Origin: an uncultured Elusimicrobiales bacterium
Lineage (GTDB): Bacteria; Elusimicrobiota; Elusimicrobia; Elusimicrobiales; Elusimicrobiaceae
Direction of reading: 5' to 3'
DNA length: 64,000 nucleotides
Assembly (NCBI GenBank): GCA_944324115.1
Contig: CALUVB010000004.1
Span: forward strand, 1-64,000
The translations under genes and the position numbers were made by a program. The notes under the pieces are model-generated. The model had not been told where the DNA came from. It did not search any database and saw only the letters and a program-made list of their open reading frames with translations. This document shows positions 16,591 through 26,682 of the stretch, piece after piece; position 1 is the stretch's first letter, and each line of letters begins with the position of its first letter.

Positions 16591-18768
16591 TTACATGTCA
16601 CGCAAATCATTGCCGCTGCGCCATGGGTACCAATATTGGTCTTGGTTTTGCATGTGGGCCTGTTTTTCTTTGGCGTCATTGCCGCACAAAATATTAATGC
16701 GGAAGGCAAACGATAAGTTTTCGTTGCGGTCGCGTACAGTTAATTCTACTATAGCGTCGTGGAATCGTTTGGAAAAACGTGCCAATTTGTTAAACGCCCA
16801 CCAACTGCCGCTTTGCAGCTGAATATCCGTTCCTAAATCTAGGCTCCAAGTCGCATCGGGCAGGCGCAGCCCAAAATAGGTGGTAAAGGTGTAGCGGTTG
16901 GAATAGGTGCGGTAAAGTGAATAGGGGTCTTGGTCTGTATCATAATTGGTTACCCCAATGCCCAGCTGTTGGCCTTTAATCGTAAAATTGGTTTGGGCGA
17001 CCAAAGCTTGGTTTTTGTCAATCAAATCGTACAAATTTTGCACAAACAAATTGACTTTCCCGTCAGAAGATGTATAACCGGCTTCTATCAAAATAGGATC
17101 TATGCGGTATTTTAAATGGTCCCAAGAGCCGGCTATGCCGTCATAATTGACTAAACTAAATCCTGTGCCCAAGCGTACATAGGTGTTGAAGGAAGGGCGG
17201 AAATAATTTTCCAAATAGAGCCGGTTGCGTTCTTCGCCATGATCCCAAGAAGAAGTGTCGGTGGAGAGCGTGCCGGTGGAAAGGCGTTTGGTGTATTGGT
17301 AGCCAAAATCCAGCGTGCCCAGCGGGGTGTCGGTCTGCAAATTTAAATCGGTACCAATGCGGCCCACCCAAGCGGTCTTGCCGTTGTAATCTTCGTCTTC
17401 CAGCGTGACGTGCTGATCGTAGAATACGCTGGGCAGAAAGGTCAAATTGCGTGCCAAGCGGATAGATTTTTCTGTGGTCCAGCGGGCATTCCCTTCTTTT
17501 TTCCACTCTTCTTCCATTAAGGAAGTATTGTTGAAACTGACTTCCATGTGGTGGCTTAATCCCAAAAGAGGATCCGTAAACGGCATCAGCGTATATTCCA
17601 GCTGGGGCAGGTTGCGCTCTTTGGCGATGAATTCCCCGCGCTGCCAGGCAAAAATATCCTGCTGCAAATAGCTTAGGCGCAGTGTGGAACGGCGGCTCTG
17701 GCGGGAGAGCGAAAAATTGGTCTCTTGGTCAGGAGTAAAAATGTACGGATTTCCACGGAAGAAAGAATCGTTAAAATACGGGTCTGACACCATGCGGAAC
17801 TGAGTTTGAAACTGGTACAGAGCGCCGGTAGGGTTGTTAAAATGGTCAGAACTGTCGTACATCTCCCACCAATATCCGCCGCGTATGCCCCAGCGTTTGG
17901 TATCTTGGAGTTGGAAGGGGTGTCCGTCAACTGTATAATCTTCGTCTTTGTCGGAATGGTCATTAATATAGTAAGCCTCTGCCGTACCGCGCAGCGTTTC
18001 CGTTTCTACCGCCATCAGCTCCAACCCCATGCCTATGCCGGATTCTGTATAAAAATCTAAATTTACTTTAGGGCGAAATCCCAGCACTTCGTCAAAAACA
18101 GTGGAAGTCAGCAGGCCAAAACCGGTATCGTTGCTTTGAGTGAAGTCAACATAGGTGGTCCACGGTTTTTGGCTTTGCAGCGAACGCCAATAAATAGGCA
18201 GCCATAATATGGGCACACCTTCTAAGCGAAAGAGAGCATTGGTGCCAAAAAGCCGTTTTTGGGGAGACACTTTTAAGCTTCCTAACGTGATGGTGTAATG
18301 CGGGGGTTCCAGATTGCAGCATGTCAATACGGCTTTTTTTAGACGTTGCGTGCCGTCTTGGGAAGAAAGCTGCTGCGCGGAAATGACCCGCAGCGGCGGA
18401 TATACGGTGGAAGTGTTTTCCGCATAGAAATCTTGGGTTTGATAATTGACGGATAAATTCTCTCCGTGCAATTCTCCTCCTTCCGCCCGTACAGTCATGG
18501 GGCCGCTGGAGGAAACGGTGGTATTCTGTTGGTCTAGGGTGATATCCTCTCCGCTGGCTACCCGGGTCTGCCCGTCTTGGGTTTGCTGCGTGATGGTAAC
18601 ATCTCCCTGCAAGTTGACTTTCTTTGCAGCCGGATCAGCCGAGGCTTCCTGCGCAGAGAAATAAATAGTTCCTTCTTCACTTTGAGGCGGCGGAAGTACA
18701 TTATCGGCCGCGCGTGCGGGCACGATGGCTATACTAAACAGCAAAGGAAGAAGCAATCGTTTGATCAT
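16591..18768 (-). CDS. lptD: LPS-assembly outer membrane protein LptD
   Basis: 725 residues with a signal peptide ending PARAA. The N-terminal part is an LptA/OstA-like beta-jellyroll (KVNLQGDVTITQQTQDGQTR, then GEDITLDQQNTTVSSSGPM). RLEGVPILWLPIYWRS is the conserved start of the LptD C-terminal domain, followed by a long beta-barrel of alternating aromatic strands. LptD with lipoprotein LptE inserts LPS into the outer leaflet. Cysteines are few (a CC pair in VLTCCNLEPP), so the E. coli disulfide scheme may not apply. lptE is not seen nearby. Overlaps the ROK kinase gene by 4 nt. Confidence 0.9.
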   Translation of the reverse strand: MIKRLLLPLLFSIAIVPARAADNVLPPPQSEEGTIYFSAQEASADPAAKKVNLQGDVTITQQTQDGQTRVASGEDITLDQQNTTVSSSGPMTVRAEGGELHGENLSVNYQTQDFYAENTSTVYPPLRVISAQQLSSQDGTQRLKKAVLTCCNLEPPHYTITLGSLKVSPQKRLFGTNALFRLEGVPILWLPIYWRSLQSQKPWTTYVDFTQSNDTGFGLLTSTVFDEVLGFRPKVNLDFYTESGIGMGLELMAVETETLRGTAEAYYINDHSDKDEDYTVDGHPFQLQDTKRWGIRGGYWWEMYDSSDHFNNPTGALYQFQTQFRMVSDPYFNDSFFRGNPYIFTPDQETNFSLSRQSRRSTLRLSYLQQDIFAWQRGEFIAKERNLPQLEYTLMPFTDPLLGLSHHMEVSFNNTSLMEEEWKKEGNARWTTEKSIRLARNLTFLPSVFYDQHVTLEDEDYNGKTAWVGRIGTDLNLQTDTPLGTLDFGYQYTKRLSTGTLSTDTSSWDHGEERNRLYLENYFRPSFNTYVRLGTGFSLVNYDGIAGSWDHLKYRIDPILIEAGYTSSDGKVNLFVQNLYDLIDKNQALVAQTNFTIKGQQLGIGVTNYDTDQDPYSLYRTYSNRYTFTTYFGLRLPDATWSLDLGTDIQLQSGSWWAFNKLARFSKRFHDAIVELTVRDRNENLSFAFRINILCGNDAKEKQAHMQNQDQYWYPWRSGNDLRDM

Positions 18769-19730
18769 TTCGTTTTAGACTCTTGGTGTATGGCATACAT
18801 AGCGGCGCCCACGCCGCCAATATTGGGATTTTGCGATACCAGCAATTTCAATTTTTTAAAGGGTGTTTGTATCTGTTGGTGGTGCAGAATGTTTTCCACC
18901 GCAGGCAAGAAATATTTAGCCGCACCGGATACGCCGCCAGTTAATACGACGGTATCTACATCTAATACTAAGCATACGTTCGCTATGCCGATGCCCAGGA
19001 AAAATCCGGTATCTTCCCAAATCTTTAATGCCAGCGGACAGCCTTGTTCCGCTGCGCGCGAAACGAGCTCTATCTTAAAATCCTGTTCTTTTTGCACCAT
19101 TTTAGCCAAGATAGATTGCGGGTGTTCCAAAATGCCTTCCATTACGCGCCGGCGTATGCCGATAGTGCCTACAAAAGATTCCAAGCAGCCGCGCGCCCCA
19201 CAACCGCATTGGGGGCCGGTCTTGGTGCTGGCTATTTTGGCATGGCCGATTTCACCCGAAGTGCCATTGGAGCCCTGATAGAGTTCCCGGTTTAAAATTA
19301 ATCCGCCGCCTACGCCGGTGCCCAGCGTAATGACCAGCACGTTGGTTCCTTGACGTTTCAATACGCTCTCATATACACCCCAAGCGGCCAGCGTAGCGTC
19401 ATTGGCTACATAAGGCCGTATGCCGGTATGTTTTTCTAAAATATCTGCCAGCGGCCAGTCATCAACATCTTTAAATTTTAAGTTGGGATTGTAACGCAGC
19501 ACACCCCGCTGGTTATCTACGTCTCCGGGGGCGCCTACGCCGACGGTGATTTTTTGGTCCGGAAATTGATTTTTTATTTGGTTTATAAAATCGGCTATTT
19601 GCTTTAAAAACGCTTCCGGCCCGTTTTCATAATTGGTTTCCGCTTTTTCTTTGCGGAGAATCTCTGCGCGTTCATTCATGACGTAGAGTTTTACAAATGT
19701 TCCGCCAATATCCACCCCGATTCCAATCAT
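18765..19730 (-). CDS. ROK-family sugar kinase (glucokinase-like)
   Basis: 321 residues. The N-terminal phosphate-binding motif is GIGVDIGGTFVKLYVMN. Sugar-binding ENDATLAA is replaced by VANDATLAAWG, and GEIGHAKI holds the conserved Glu and His. The ROK zinc motif CGCGARGCLES is intact, which separates an active kinase from degenerate ROK repressors. There is no N-terminal HTH, so it is an enzyme, probably glucokinase or N-acetylsugar kinase; the substrate cannot be fixed by eye. Overlaps the Xer recombinase upstream and lptD downstream by 4 nt each. Confidence 0.92.
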   Translation of the reverse strand: MIGIGVDIGGTFVKLYVMNERAEILRKEKAETNYENGPEAFLKQIADFINQIKNQFPDQKITVGVGAPGDVDNQRGVLRYNPNLKFKDVDDWPLADILEKHTGIRPYVANDATLAAWGVYESVLKRQGTNVLVITLGTGVGGGLILNRELYQGSNGTSGEIGHAKIASTKTGPQCGCGARGCLESFVGTIGIRRRVMEGILEHPQSILAKMVQKEQDFKIELVSRAAEQGCPLALKIWEDTGFFLGIGIANVCLVLDVDTVVLTGGVSGAAKYFLPAVENILHHQQIQTPFKKLKLLVSQNPNIGGVGAAMYAIHQESKTK

Positions 19731-20614
19731 ACTTCCGGCTCCTTATTTTTCGGATGAGCGTGCTGATACACGCTTTTGAGTTTTTCCAGCGACACATGGG
19801 TATATACTTGTGTGGCTGCCAGACTTTTATGCCCCAGCATTTCCTGCAGGCTGCGCAAATCGCACCCGTTGTTGAGCAAGTGCGTGGCAAATGAATGGCG
19901 CAGGCTATGGGGGCTGATTTTGCGCGCGATACCCGATTGTATAGCTAAATTCTTAAAAATATAAGCCAAACCGTCTCCGCTCAGCGGGGTACCGTTTTTG
20001 TTTAAAAACAAAGCATCTTGTCCTTGTGGGTGTGGACGCGTGGCCAAATAGTCTTTGATTGCTTTTAGTGCTGTGTCCGTTACGGGGACAAAGCGTTCTT
20101 TGTTGCCTTTGCCCAATACTTTTACTACTCCGTTAAAGAAATCCACATCGGCTATTTTCAGTCCAGTTACTTCGCTGCGGCGCAGCCCGCTGGAATAAAT
20201 CAACTCAAACAGAGCCCGGTTGCGCGCGGCGTAGCGGCCTTTTTCTGCGGCAGTATCTATCAGCCGGTCTGCTTCGTCGGCAGTTAAAAATTTGGGCAGC
20301 AGCCGTTCCCGTTTGGGTGCAGGAAGCAGTTTAAACGGATCTTGGGTAATATGGCCCTGTTCTACTAAATAATGCGTAAAACTGCGCAACGCCGCTATTT
20401 TGCGCAATATGGTGTTGCGTGCCGGATGTTTGGCGGAGAGCGATGCTAAAAAAGAACGTACCAAAGCCGGACTAAATCCGGCGGATATATCGGCTTTGCG
20501 TTGAGCACAGAAAGCGGCGAACTCATGTAAATCTTCCCCGTATCCTTGCCATGTATGGGGGGAGAAATTTTTATTCTGCAAATGCAACAAGAACGCCTCT
20601 GTCCATTTTTCCAC
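19727..20614 (-). CDS. Tyrosine recombinase, XerC/XerD type
   Basis: 295 residues, the full Xer length. An N-terminal SAM-like core-binding domain (1-90) precedes the catalytic domain. All catalytic residues are visible: Arg145 (GLRRSEV), Lys172 (GKGNKERFVP), His236 and Arg239 (SPHSLRHSFATHLL), His262 (LGHKSLAATQ) and nucleophile Tyr271 (QVYTH). Xer enzymes resolve chromosome dimers at dif during division. Position after topA resembles the codV/xerC place of other bacteria and argues against a phage integrase. Whether it is XerC, XerD or a single Xer is undecided. Confidence 0.92.
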   Translation of the reverse strand: MEKWTEAFLLHLQNKNFSPHTWQGYGEDLHEFAAFCAQRKADISAGFSPALVRSFLASLSAKHPARNTILRKIAALRSFTHYLVEQGHITQDPFKLLPAPKRERLLPKFLTADEADRLIDTAAEKGRYAARNRALFELIYSSGLRRSEVTGLKIADVDFFNGVVKVLGKGNKERFVPVTDTALKAIKDYLATRPHPQGQDALFLNKNGTPLSGDGLAYIFKNLAIQSGIARKISPHSLRHSFATHLLNNGCDLRSLQEMLGHKSLAATQVYTHVSLEKLKSVYQHAHPKNKEPEV

Positions 20615-20627
20615 GTCTGGACTCCAT

Positions 20628-22895
20628 TTAGCCTGCTTTTTGTTCGTGCTGGGCTTTTATTTTGGCTATTTCGTCATCAGAAATAGTGACGATATTGCGG
20701 CATTTGGGATATCCCGAACACCCCAGGAAATAACCCCGCTTAGAGCTGCGCAGCACCATCTTTTTGCCGCATTTGTCACATATATGTTCTGTCAGTATCG
20801 GCCCGGCAGAAACAATTTTATTCCCTTCTGCGTCTATGGAATAAGTGTTTTTGCAATTCGGATAGGCGGAGCATGCCATAAATTTACCGCGCCGACCCGT
20901 GCGGATTACCATGGGCGCCCCGCATTTGTCGCAAATTTCGTTGGTGGTTTGCGGCGCTATTTTTTCGCCTTCTTTGTCTAAATTGATTTTGCCTTTGCAG
21001 GCCGGCGCGTCAGAACAGACTAAATATTGCCCAAAGCGGCTGGTTTTAAGCAGCATGGGTTTGCCGCAAAGCGGACATTTTTCTTCAGTTTGTTTGGCGG
21101 CGGGGCGATGCATTTGTTTGTCTGCTTGTTCCAGTTCCCGCTGGAATGGAATATAAAAATCACGCAGCAAATCCACCCATTGTTGGGCTCCTTCAGCCAC
21201 TTCGTCTAATTTTTCTTCTACACCGGCTGTGTAGGAAAGATCCATAATTTCCTTAAAAAATTCTTTTAAGCTTTCTGTTACCGTAATGCCCAGCTCCGTA
21301 GCTACCAATTTGTTGCTTTTGGGCTGGCGGGCAATATATTTTCGGTCCAGAATCGTTTTTATGGTAGGAGCATAGGTGGAAGGGCGCCCAATGCCATGTT
21401 TTTCCAAGGTTTTAATCAAGCTGGCCTCGTTATAATACGGTGGAGGCGTGGTTTTATGGTCTTTTGTAGCTATTTCTTTTAAAGTCAGCACGTCGGCTTC
21501 CGCCAGCTCGGGCAGCAGGGCCGTATCTTCATTTTCTTCTTCATCGTCATCTTTATAAACTGACAAATATCCCGGGAATTTTACAGTTCTGCCGCCTGCG
21601 CGCAGCAGGCAGTCGGCGTTCTGACCGGCTTGAATATCCACAGTTACGGTATTAAACACCGCCTCCGCCATCTGACTGGCCACAAAGCGCAGCCAAATGA
21701 GTTCATACAGTTTATACTGGTCTGCGGTCAAATATTGTTTTATACTTTGGGGGGTGCGGCGCACGTCAGTGGGGTGGATAGACTCGTGCGCTTCTTGTGC
21801 GCCTTTTACTTTGCTCTTGTATACCGGAGCATGCGCGGGTGCAAATTCAGCCCCGTATTTCTCCGTGATAAATTGGTGAGTCTGCTCCTGCAACAGCTTA
21901 GAGACGTTGAACGAGTCCGTTCTCATATAGGTAATCAACCCCACCGTTTGCCCGGAGATCTCTATACCTTCGTAGAGGTGTTGGGCCGTCATCATTGTTT
22001 TTTGGGAAGGGAAACCCAGCTTGTTATATGCATCTTGCTGCATAGAACTGGTGATAAAAGGCGGTTTGGGTTTTTGTTTAACGGCTTTTCTCTCCACTTT
22101 TACTACAGTGCACGGGCCTTGGCGCAGCAGGGCGCTGACTGGGGCCAATGTCTCCGGTTTGTCAAAAACAGTGTTTTTTACTTTATAATCTTCCGCAAAC
22201 AGGTGATAAGTTTTTGTCTGTTCTACGTTTTTCCCCTGCCATTTTAAAAGCCGCGCCCAAAACAGCGGCTGGGCGCCCGGTTTTTCAAATTGGGCCTTGA
22301 GCGACCAATAGGGTTGTTCTTTAAATTGGGCAATTTCTTTGGCGCGTTCGCTCAGCAGGCGTACTGCGACGGACTGCACCCGTCCGGCAGAAAGGCCGGA
22401 GGTAATTTTTTTCCACAGCAGCGGAGAAAGTTTGTACCCTACAATACGGTCCAAGATGCGCCGCGCCTGCTGCGCATTGACCAAATTGTCATCAATTTTA
22501 CGCGCATGGGAAAAAGACTCTTTAATAGCAGCCGGCGTGATTTCATGGAAATAGATGCGCTGGTAGCGCTCTTTGGGCAGCTTTAACAGCTCTACCAAAT
22601 GCCAGGCAATCGCTTCTCCTTCGCGGTCAGGGTCTGTAGCCAGGTAAATTTCCGGTGCGTTTTTTGCGGCGGCTTCCAACTCTTTGATGAGTTTTTTGGC
22701 CCGTTCTACAGGCTGGTAGGTGGGTTTAAATCCGTTGGCAATATCCACGCCCATATCATGAGAGGGCAAATCCCGCACATGGCCAAAAGAACTGCGCACC
22801 AAATAGTCTGCGCCTAAGATTTTGCTAATGGTCTTTTGTTTCGTGGGGGATTCTACGATAACGAGTTTTTTGCCTTTAATGTTATTGGTAGCCAT
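20628..22895 (-). CDS. topA: DNA topoisomerase I (type IA)
   Basis: 755 residues. TOPRIM domain at the start (KKLVIVESPTKQKTISKILG and YLATDPDREGEAIAWHL, with the acidic DxDxE triad). The catalytic Tyr323 lies in LITYMRTDSFNVS. Three C-terminal four-cysteine zinc ribbons follow (CPLCG...CSDAPAC, CDKCG...CSAYPNC, CDKCG...CSGYPKC), which bind single-stranded DNA. It relaxes negative supercoils behind RNA polymerase. An acidic patch (DDDEEENED) interrupts the middle. Lies 19 nt after dprA and 13 nt before the Xer gene, an arrangement known from other bacteria. Confidence 0.97.
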   Translation of the reverse strand: MATNNIKGKKLVIVESPTKQKTISKILGADYLVRSSFGHVRDLPSHDMGVDIANGFKPTYQPVERAKKLIKELEAAAKNAPEIYLATDPDREGEAIAWHLVELLKLPKERYQRIYFHEITPAAIKESFSHARKIDDNLVNAQQARRILDRIVGYKLSPLLWKKITSGLSAGRVQSVAVRLLSERAKEIAQFKEQPYWSLKAQFEKPGAQPLFWARLLKWQGKNVEQTKTYHLFAEDYKVKNTVFDKPETLAPVSALLRQGPCTVVKVERKAVKQKPKPPFITSSMQQDAYNKLGFPSQKTMMTAQHLYEGIEISGQTVGLITYMRTDSFNVSKLLQEQTHQFITEKYGAEFAPAHAPVYKSKVKGAQEAHESIHPTDVRRTPQSIKQYLTADQYKLYELIWLRFVASQMAEAVFNTVTVDIQAGQNADCLLRAGGRTVKFPGYLSVYKDDDEEENEDTALLPELAEADVLTLKEIATKDHKTTPPPYYNEASLIKTLEKHGIGRPSTYAPTIKTILDRKYIARQPKSNKLVATELGITVTESLKEFFKEIMDLSYTAGVEEKLDEVAEGAQQWVDLLRDFYIPFQRELEQADKQMHRPAAKQTEEKCPLCGKPMLLKTSRFGQYLVCSDAPACKGKINLDKEGEKIAPQTTNEICDKCGAPMVIRTGRRGKFMACSAYPNCKNTYSIDAEGNKIVSAGPILTEHICDKCGKKMVLRSSKRGYFLGCSGYPKCRNIVTISDDEIAKIKAQHEQKAG

Positions 22896-22914
22896 AAGTA
22901 TCCTTCAGATAAAA

Positions 22915-24036
22915 TTAAAATTTATTTTTGCTGTATAATCCTGCCCGGCTGGTCAAAAATCCCTGTACTTCCAGCTCAAATAATACGCTTGCTGCTTCCG
23001 GTACGCTCAATCCCAGTGCTTCTACCAACTGGTCAGCGCTGACTTCTTGGGAGCCAATATACTCCAGTACGCGTTTTTGCGTATCCGGCAAGTCTTGCGC
23101 CGTCTGTTGAACCTCTTTGTCTGTGCTGGGGGTCTGTAAATCAAACAGTTCCGGCTCCGGTATATAGTCTATTATATCTTTTACGCATGTGACAACGCCT
23201 GCCCCATCTCGTATCAGATTATTTGGCCCGGCGCTTTGGGGACTGTCTATCGGCCCCGGTACGGCTAATACGTCTTTGCCCATTTCCAGAGCCAGCTTGG
23301 CTGTAATCAATGCACCGGATTTTGCTTCTCCTTCCACGACCACTACTAGCTCCGAAAGCGCCGCAATAATGCGGTTCCTGCGTGGGAAATGGAAGGCGTT
23401 GGGCGGTTTATTAAATGGCAATTCCGATATGATTGCGCCGCCATGCTGCAAGATGGCGCGGGCTAATTCGCGGTTTTCTGCTGGATAGCAACGGCCAATA
23501 CCCGTGCCGATAACCGCTAGGGTGGGCTTTGCCTTTCTTACCGCCGCCGCATGGCAGTAACTGTCCACTCCGCGCGCCAGCCCGCTGACGATAACTGCTC
23601 CGGCCTCCGCCAATCCTTCTGCCAGCGTGGTGGCGGCCCGTCTGCCGTAAGGGGTAATTTTGCGTGTGCCTACCATGCCAATACAGGCCTGGTGTTTGCT
23701 GGGCAGCTGCCCCAGCACATACAAAGCCACAGGGGCTTCTTTAATACTGCGCAGTGCTTGCGGATAAGCTTCATCTTCCGGGATTAAAATCCGCCCGCCG
23801 TATTTTTCCGTTTTTTCCAATTCTTCCTGCGGATCTATGGCAAACGCATCACGCAAAAAATGGGCGGCGGTGGAAGGATTCATCTGGGCTTGTTGGGCCA
23901 AAGTTTCCGCATTTTGTTTGAGAATTTCTTCAGCGGAACCAAAAATATCAATCAACCGGGCCAACCAGTCCGCCCGTAAATATAGAAAAGCATTGATGCG
24001 TATGCGCGCCAAACGCTCCTGCATGGAAACGCTCAT
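22915..24036 (-). CDS. dprA: DNA processing protein DprA
   Basis: 373 residues. DprA protects incoming single-stranded DNA and loads RecA during natural transformation. The N-terminal HhH/SAM-like region precedes the Rossmann-type DprA core: VGTRKITPYGRRAATTLAEG, VSGLARGVDSYCHAAA, AVIGTGIGRCYPAENREL, FPRRNRIIAALSELVVVVEG and GKDVLAVPGPIDSPQSAGPN. The C-terminal winged helix (DML1-like, about 310-373) is present. It overlaps comM by 4 nt; the two competence genes together with type IV pilin genes suggest natural transformation. Confidence 0.95.
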   Translation of the reverse strand: MSVSMQERLARIRINAFLYLRADWLARLIDIFGSAEEILKQNAETLAQQAQMNPSTAAHFLRDAFAIDPQEELEKTEKYGGRILIPEDEAYPQALRSIKEAPVALYVLGQLPSKHQACIGMVGTRKITPYGRRAATTLAEGLAEAGAVIVSGLARGVDSYCHAAAVRKAKPTLAVIGTGIGRCYPAENRELARAILQHGGAIISELPFNKPPNAFHFPRRNRIIAALSELVVVVEGEAKSGALITAKLALEMGKDVLAVPGPIDSPQSAGPNNLIRDGAGVVTCVKDIIDYIPEPELFDLQTPSTDKEVQQTAQDLPDTQKRVLEYIGSQEVSADQLVEALGLSVPEAASVLFELEVQGFLTSRAGLYSKNKF

Positions 24037-25574
24037 AAATCCGGCACCCCCTTGCGGTCCAGCGGGCGGTATTGCAATACTTCCATAAGATGCGTATTTT
24101 CTATTTGTTCTTTGCCCTCCAAATCGGCAATTGTGCGGGCTGTTTTAAGCACTTTATCCAAGCTGCGCGCGCTAAGCCCGAATTTACGCATCGCCGCCTC
24201 TAAAATGGCATCGGCTCCTGCCGGCAGAGGGCAGAATTGTTTAATTTGCTGGGTCGTCATGAACGCATTTGCCGTGGTGTCCGTACCTTTAAAGCGTTTC
24301 TGCTGCCGCTGCCGCGCCGCCAAAACGCGCGCGGCAATTTGGGCGGAAGTATCCCCTTCAGCGGCCTTATTCCAGTCGCTGTAAGCTACGGGGTTTAGAT
24401 TGACCGTTAAATCAATGCGGTCCAGCAACGGGCCGGATATTTTAGATTGGTAGCGGCTGATTTGTACCGGGGAACAAGTACAGGTTTTATGTGGGTGGCC
24501 CAAATTGCCGCACGGGCAGGGGTTCATGGCCGCAATCAGTGTAAAGCGGGCCGGATAGGTGACTGTTTCTTTGGCGCGGGAGATTGTGACGCTGCCGTTT
24601 TCCAGCGGCTGGCGCAGAACTTCCAGCGTGGAGCGGGAAAATTCCGCAAATTCATCTAGAAACAGCACGCCGTTATGTGCCAAAGACACTTCTCCTGGGC
24701 GCGGATTGCTTCCGCCGCCTATTAAAGCCGCCTCCGAAATAGTATGGTGCGGATCCCGAAAGGGACGTTCATGCAGGCGCCGGGTCATTTTACCCAATAA
24801 ATTGCAGACAGAATAAATTTTTGTTATTTCCAGGCTTTCTTCTTCAGAAAGAGGCGGCAATATGCCGGCAAAACGTTTCGCCAGCATGCTTTTGCCTGTG
24901 CCAGGCAGCCCAATCAGCAGTACATTGTGTCCGCCTGCGGCGGCAATTTCCAGCGCGCGCTTGGCTACGGCTTGGCCTTTTACATCGGAAAAATCCAATT
25001 TGTTTTCCGGAGTGGGGTCTGTTTCCGGCATATAGGCGATTTGTACGCTTTCCGTAGGAAGTTTTCCTTCCAGCCAATCAGCCAAGTCACGCAGCGTACG
25101 CGGTGTAATGAACGCGTTGCCGGCGCTTTGTCCTTCCATAAAGTTGCCTGGCGGAATGACGGCCATGCCTCCTTGGGGTTTGACGGAAATCAGCATAGGC
25201 AATACCCCTGCGCAAGGCCGCAAGGAGCCGTCTAGAGCCAATTCGCCCAGCAAGAGGAGAGAGCCCAGTTTTGCCACGGCCTCTTTGGATAATGCTCCCG
25301 ACGCCGCCAAAATGCCGGCTGCAATAGGCAAGTCAAACTGGGTGCCGCTTTTGCGCCGTTCGGCCGGGCTTAAATTGACGGTAATGCGTTTGAGGGGAAA
25401 GTCAAAACCGCTGTTGCGTATGGCGGCAATGACGCGTTCCTTGCTTTCTTTGACTTCCGCATCTGGTAATCCTACGACGGAGAAGGTGGGCATTCCCGAA
25501 GAAATGTCCACCTCTGTCTGTACTTCAAAACCGTCTATTCCGCGCAGGGCGCAGCTACGGACACTGGCAAGCAT
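24033..25574 (-). CDS. comM: YifB/ComM-family AAA+ ATPase
   Basis: 513 residues. Begins with the ComM N-terminal chaperone-like domain (LRGIDGFEVQTEVDISSGMP, FSVVGLPDAEVKESKERV). The Mg-chelatase-like AAA+ core follows: Walker A LIGLPGTGKSMLAKR, Walker B GVLFLDEFAEF, and the zinc-like insert CPCGNLGHPHKTC. ComM is a hexameric helicase that drives branch migration when transformed DNA is integrated. Directly precedes dprA with a 4-nt overlap, fitting a DNA-uptake unit. Confidence 0.94.
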   Translation of the reverse strand: MLASVRSCALRGIDGFEVQTEVDISSGMPTFSVVGLPDAEVKESKERVIAAIRNSGFDFPLKRITVNLSPAERRKSGTQFDLPIAAGILAASGALSKEAVAKLGSLLLLGELALDGSLRPCAGVLPMLISVKPQGGMAVIPPGNFMEGQSAGNAFITPRTLRDLADWLEGKLPTESVQIAYMPETDPTPENKLDFSDVKGQAVAKRALEIAAAGGHNVLLIGLPGTGKSMLAKRFAGILPPLSEEESLEITKIYSVCNLLGKMTRRLHERPFRDPHHTISEAALIGGGSNPRPGEVSLAHNGVLFLDEFAEFSRSTLEVLRQPLENGSVTISRAKETVTYPARFTLIAAMNPCPCGNLGHPHKTCTCSPVQISRYQSKISGPLLDRIDLTVNLNPVAYSDWNKAAEGDTSAQIAARVLAARQRQQKRFKGTDTTANAFMTTQQIKQFCPLPAGADAILEAAMRKFGLSARSLDKVLKTARTIADLEGKEQIENTHLMEVLQYRPLDRKGVPDL

Positions 25575-25575
25575 A

Positions 25576-26682
25576 TCAAATAAAGTTTAATACAATTTGC
25601 TGGGGTGAAATACCCATTACCGTAAAGTTCACATTATAACTGCGGATAATTTTGGCCGTCAATTCCTCTCCGGAGGAGATATTGGCCTCAATTTCAAAGT
25701 ATGCGTCTGAATTCGTGTATTTTACCAAGTTGAAATCTTCTATTTCACGCATTTCTTTGAAGATATCCTGTATTTGTTTTAGCCGTTCAATGCTTTTTAC
25801 ATTTTGTACCACCACGTTGAATTTATTGGCGGAATTAATGGCGGCATTGATAGGCTCGATGAGCTGCTTGGCGGCGGATTCACAGGCGGCAGAAATAGAT
25901 TTCTGCGCGGCGATGTCTTCCATCGGGTCTAAACCGCTGACTTGGTCGGCTCCTTCGGCAACGATTTGATAATTTTTTGTGGAAGCCACTTTTAAATTGG
26001 CCCGGGCGCGGTATGTTTTAAACGGAGAAGAAATGCCCGGCAAGGCTTGCAGTGGAGCCGTGCTGACGTCTGCCATGATAATAAAACGCGCCCCGTCTAA
26101 ACGGGCTTGGTCTATAACCGGGGTGGAATTTTCTAAGTTATTTTGGCTTAAATTATCTCCGTTTACCAGAGCGTAAGGCTGGTCTTTCAGCGCCCGGTAA
26201 ATGGCTTGTTTACAGTCCTGTTTTAAGGAAACGTCTTCTCCCACAGTTTCACGGGAAGTAATTAAAATGGTAGTGCGTTTGGCAAAGGCATCGGCGTCAG
26301 ATTCTTTAATAATGTCGCTGATATCTTTGACCAATACCATGACGCGTACGCGGGTGTACCATTGGTCGCCTTTGCGGTATGCTTTTTGCACATATCCGCG
26401 GCGGATAAATCCGGCGGATTTGGAAGTGATTTTATCTTCTATCAGCTGGGCCTGTTCCACAGTGGTGGAAGAAGATATAAAGATGCCGGCCACTTTTTCC
26501 ACTGCGGCGCGCTGGGCGGCCAGTTCCCCTTCTTTTTTCATGGCGGAAATATTGTTTTCATCATAAGGAACCAGGGACTCCGCCACCACATATTCACCTT
26601 CTCCTTTTGGGCCGATATGCAGGCCGCGGCAGGCAGATAGTGCCAGTATGCCAATACAGGCGATAAATAAAAGCTTCTTCAT
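25576..26682 (-). CDS. Lipoprotein with LPP20/FlgT-N-like region
   Basis: 368 residues; lipobox LSAC makes Cys18 the anchor. Residues 45-130 (EGELAAQRAAVEKVAGIFIS through GDQWYTRVRVMVLV) look like the N-terminal fold shared by FlgT and LPP20 lipoproteins. The rest holds a ~100-residue alpha/beta region with RFIIMADVSTAPLQALPG and a C-terminal segment with MREIEDFNLVKYTNSDAYFE, which resembles repeated FlgT-type secretin-like modules. No flagellar genes are seen, so flagellar work is unlikely. The start base coincides with the last base of the previous lipoprotein gene, so both are translated together after the giant DnaA-like protein. Function unknown. Confidence 0.8.
   Translation of the reverse strand: MKKLLFIACIGILALSACRGLHIGPKGEGEYVVAESLVPYDENNISAMKKEGELAAQRAAVEKVAGIFISSSTTVEQAQLIEDKITSKSAGFIRRGYVQKAYRKGDQWYTRVRVMVLVKDISDIIKESDADAFAKRTTILITSRETVGEDVSLKQDCKQAIYRALKDQPYALVNGDNLSQNNLENSTPVIDQARLDGARFIIMADVSTAPLQALPGISSPFKTYRARANLKVASTKNYQIVAEGADQVSGLDPMEDIAAQKSISAACESAAKQLIEPINAAINSANKFNVVVQNVKSIERLKQIQDIFKEMREIEDFNLVKYTNSDAYFEIEANISSGEELTAKIIRSYNVNFTVMGISPQQIVLNFI

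Noticed and set aside
19727-20614. Phage or element integrase
   Set aside because: Full-length Xer with all conserved motifs, embedded in a housekeeping run after topA, with no att or phage genes.
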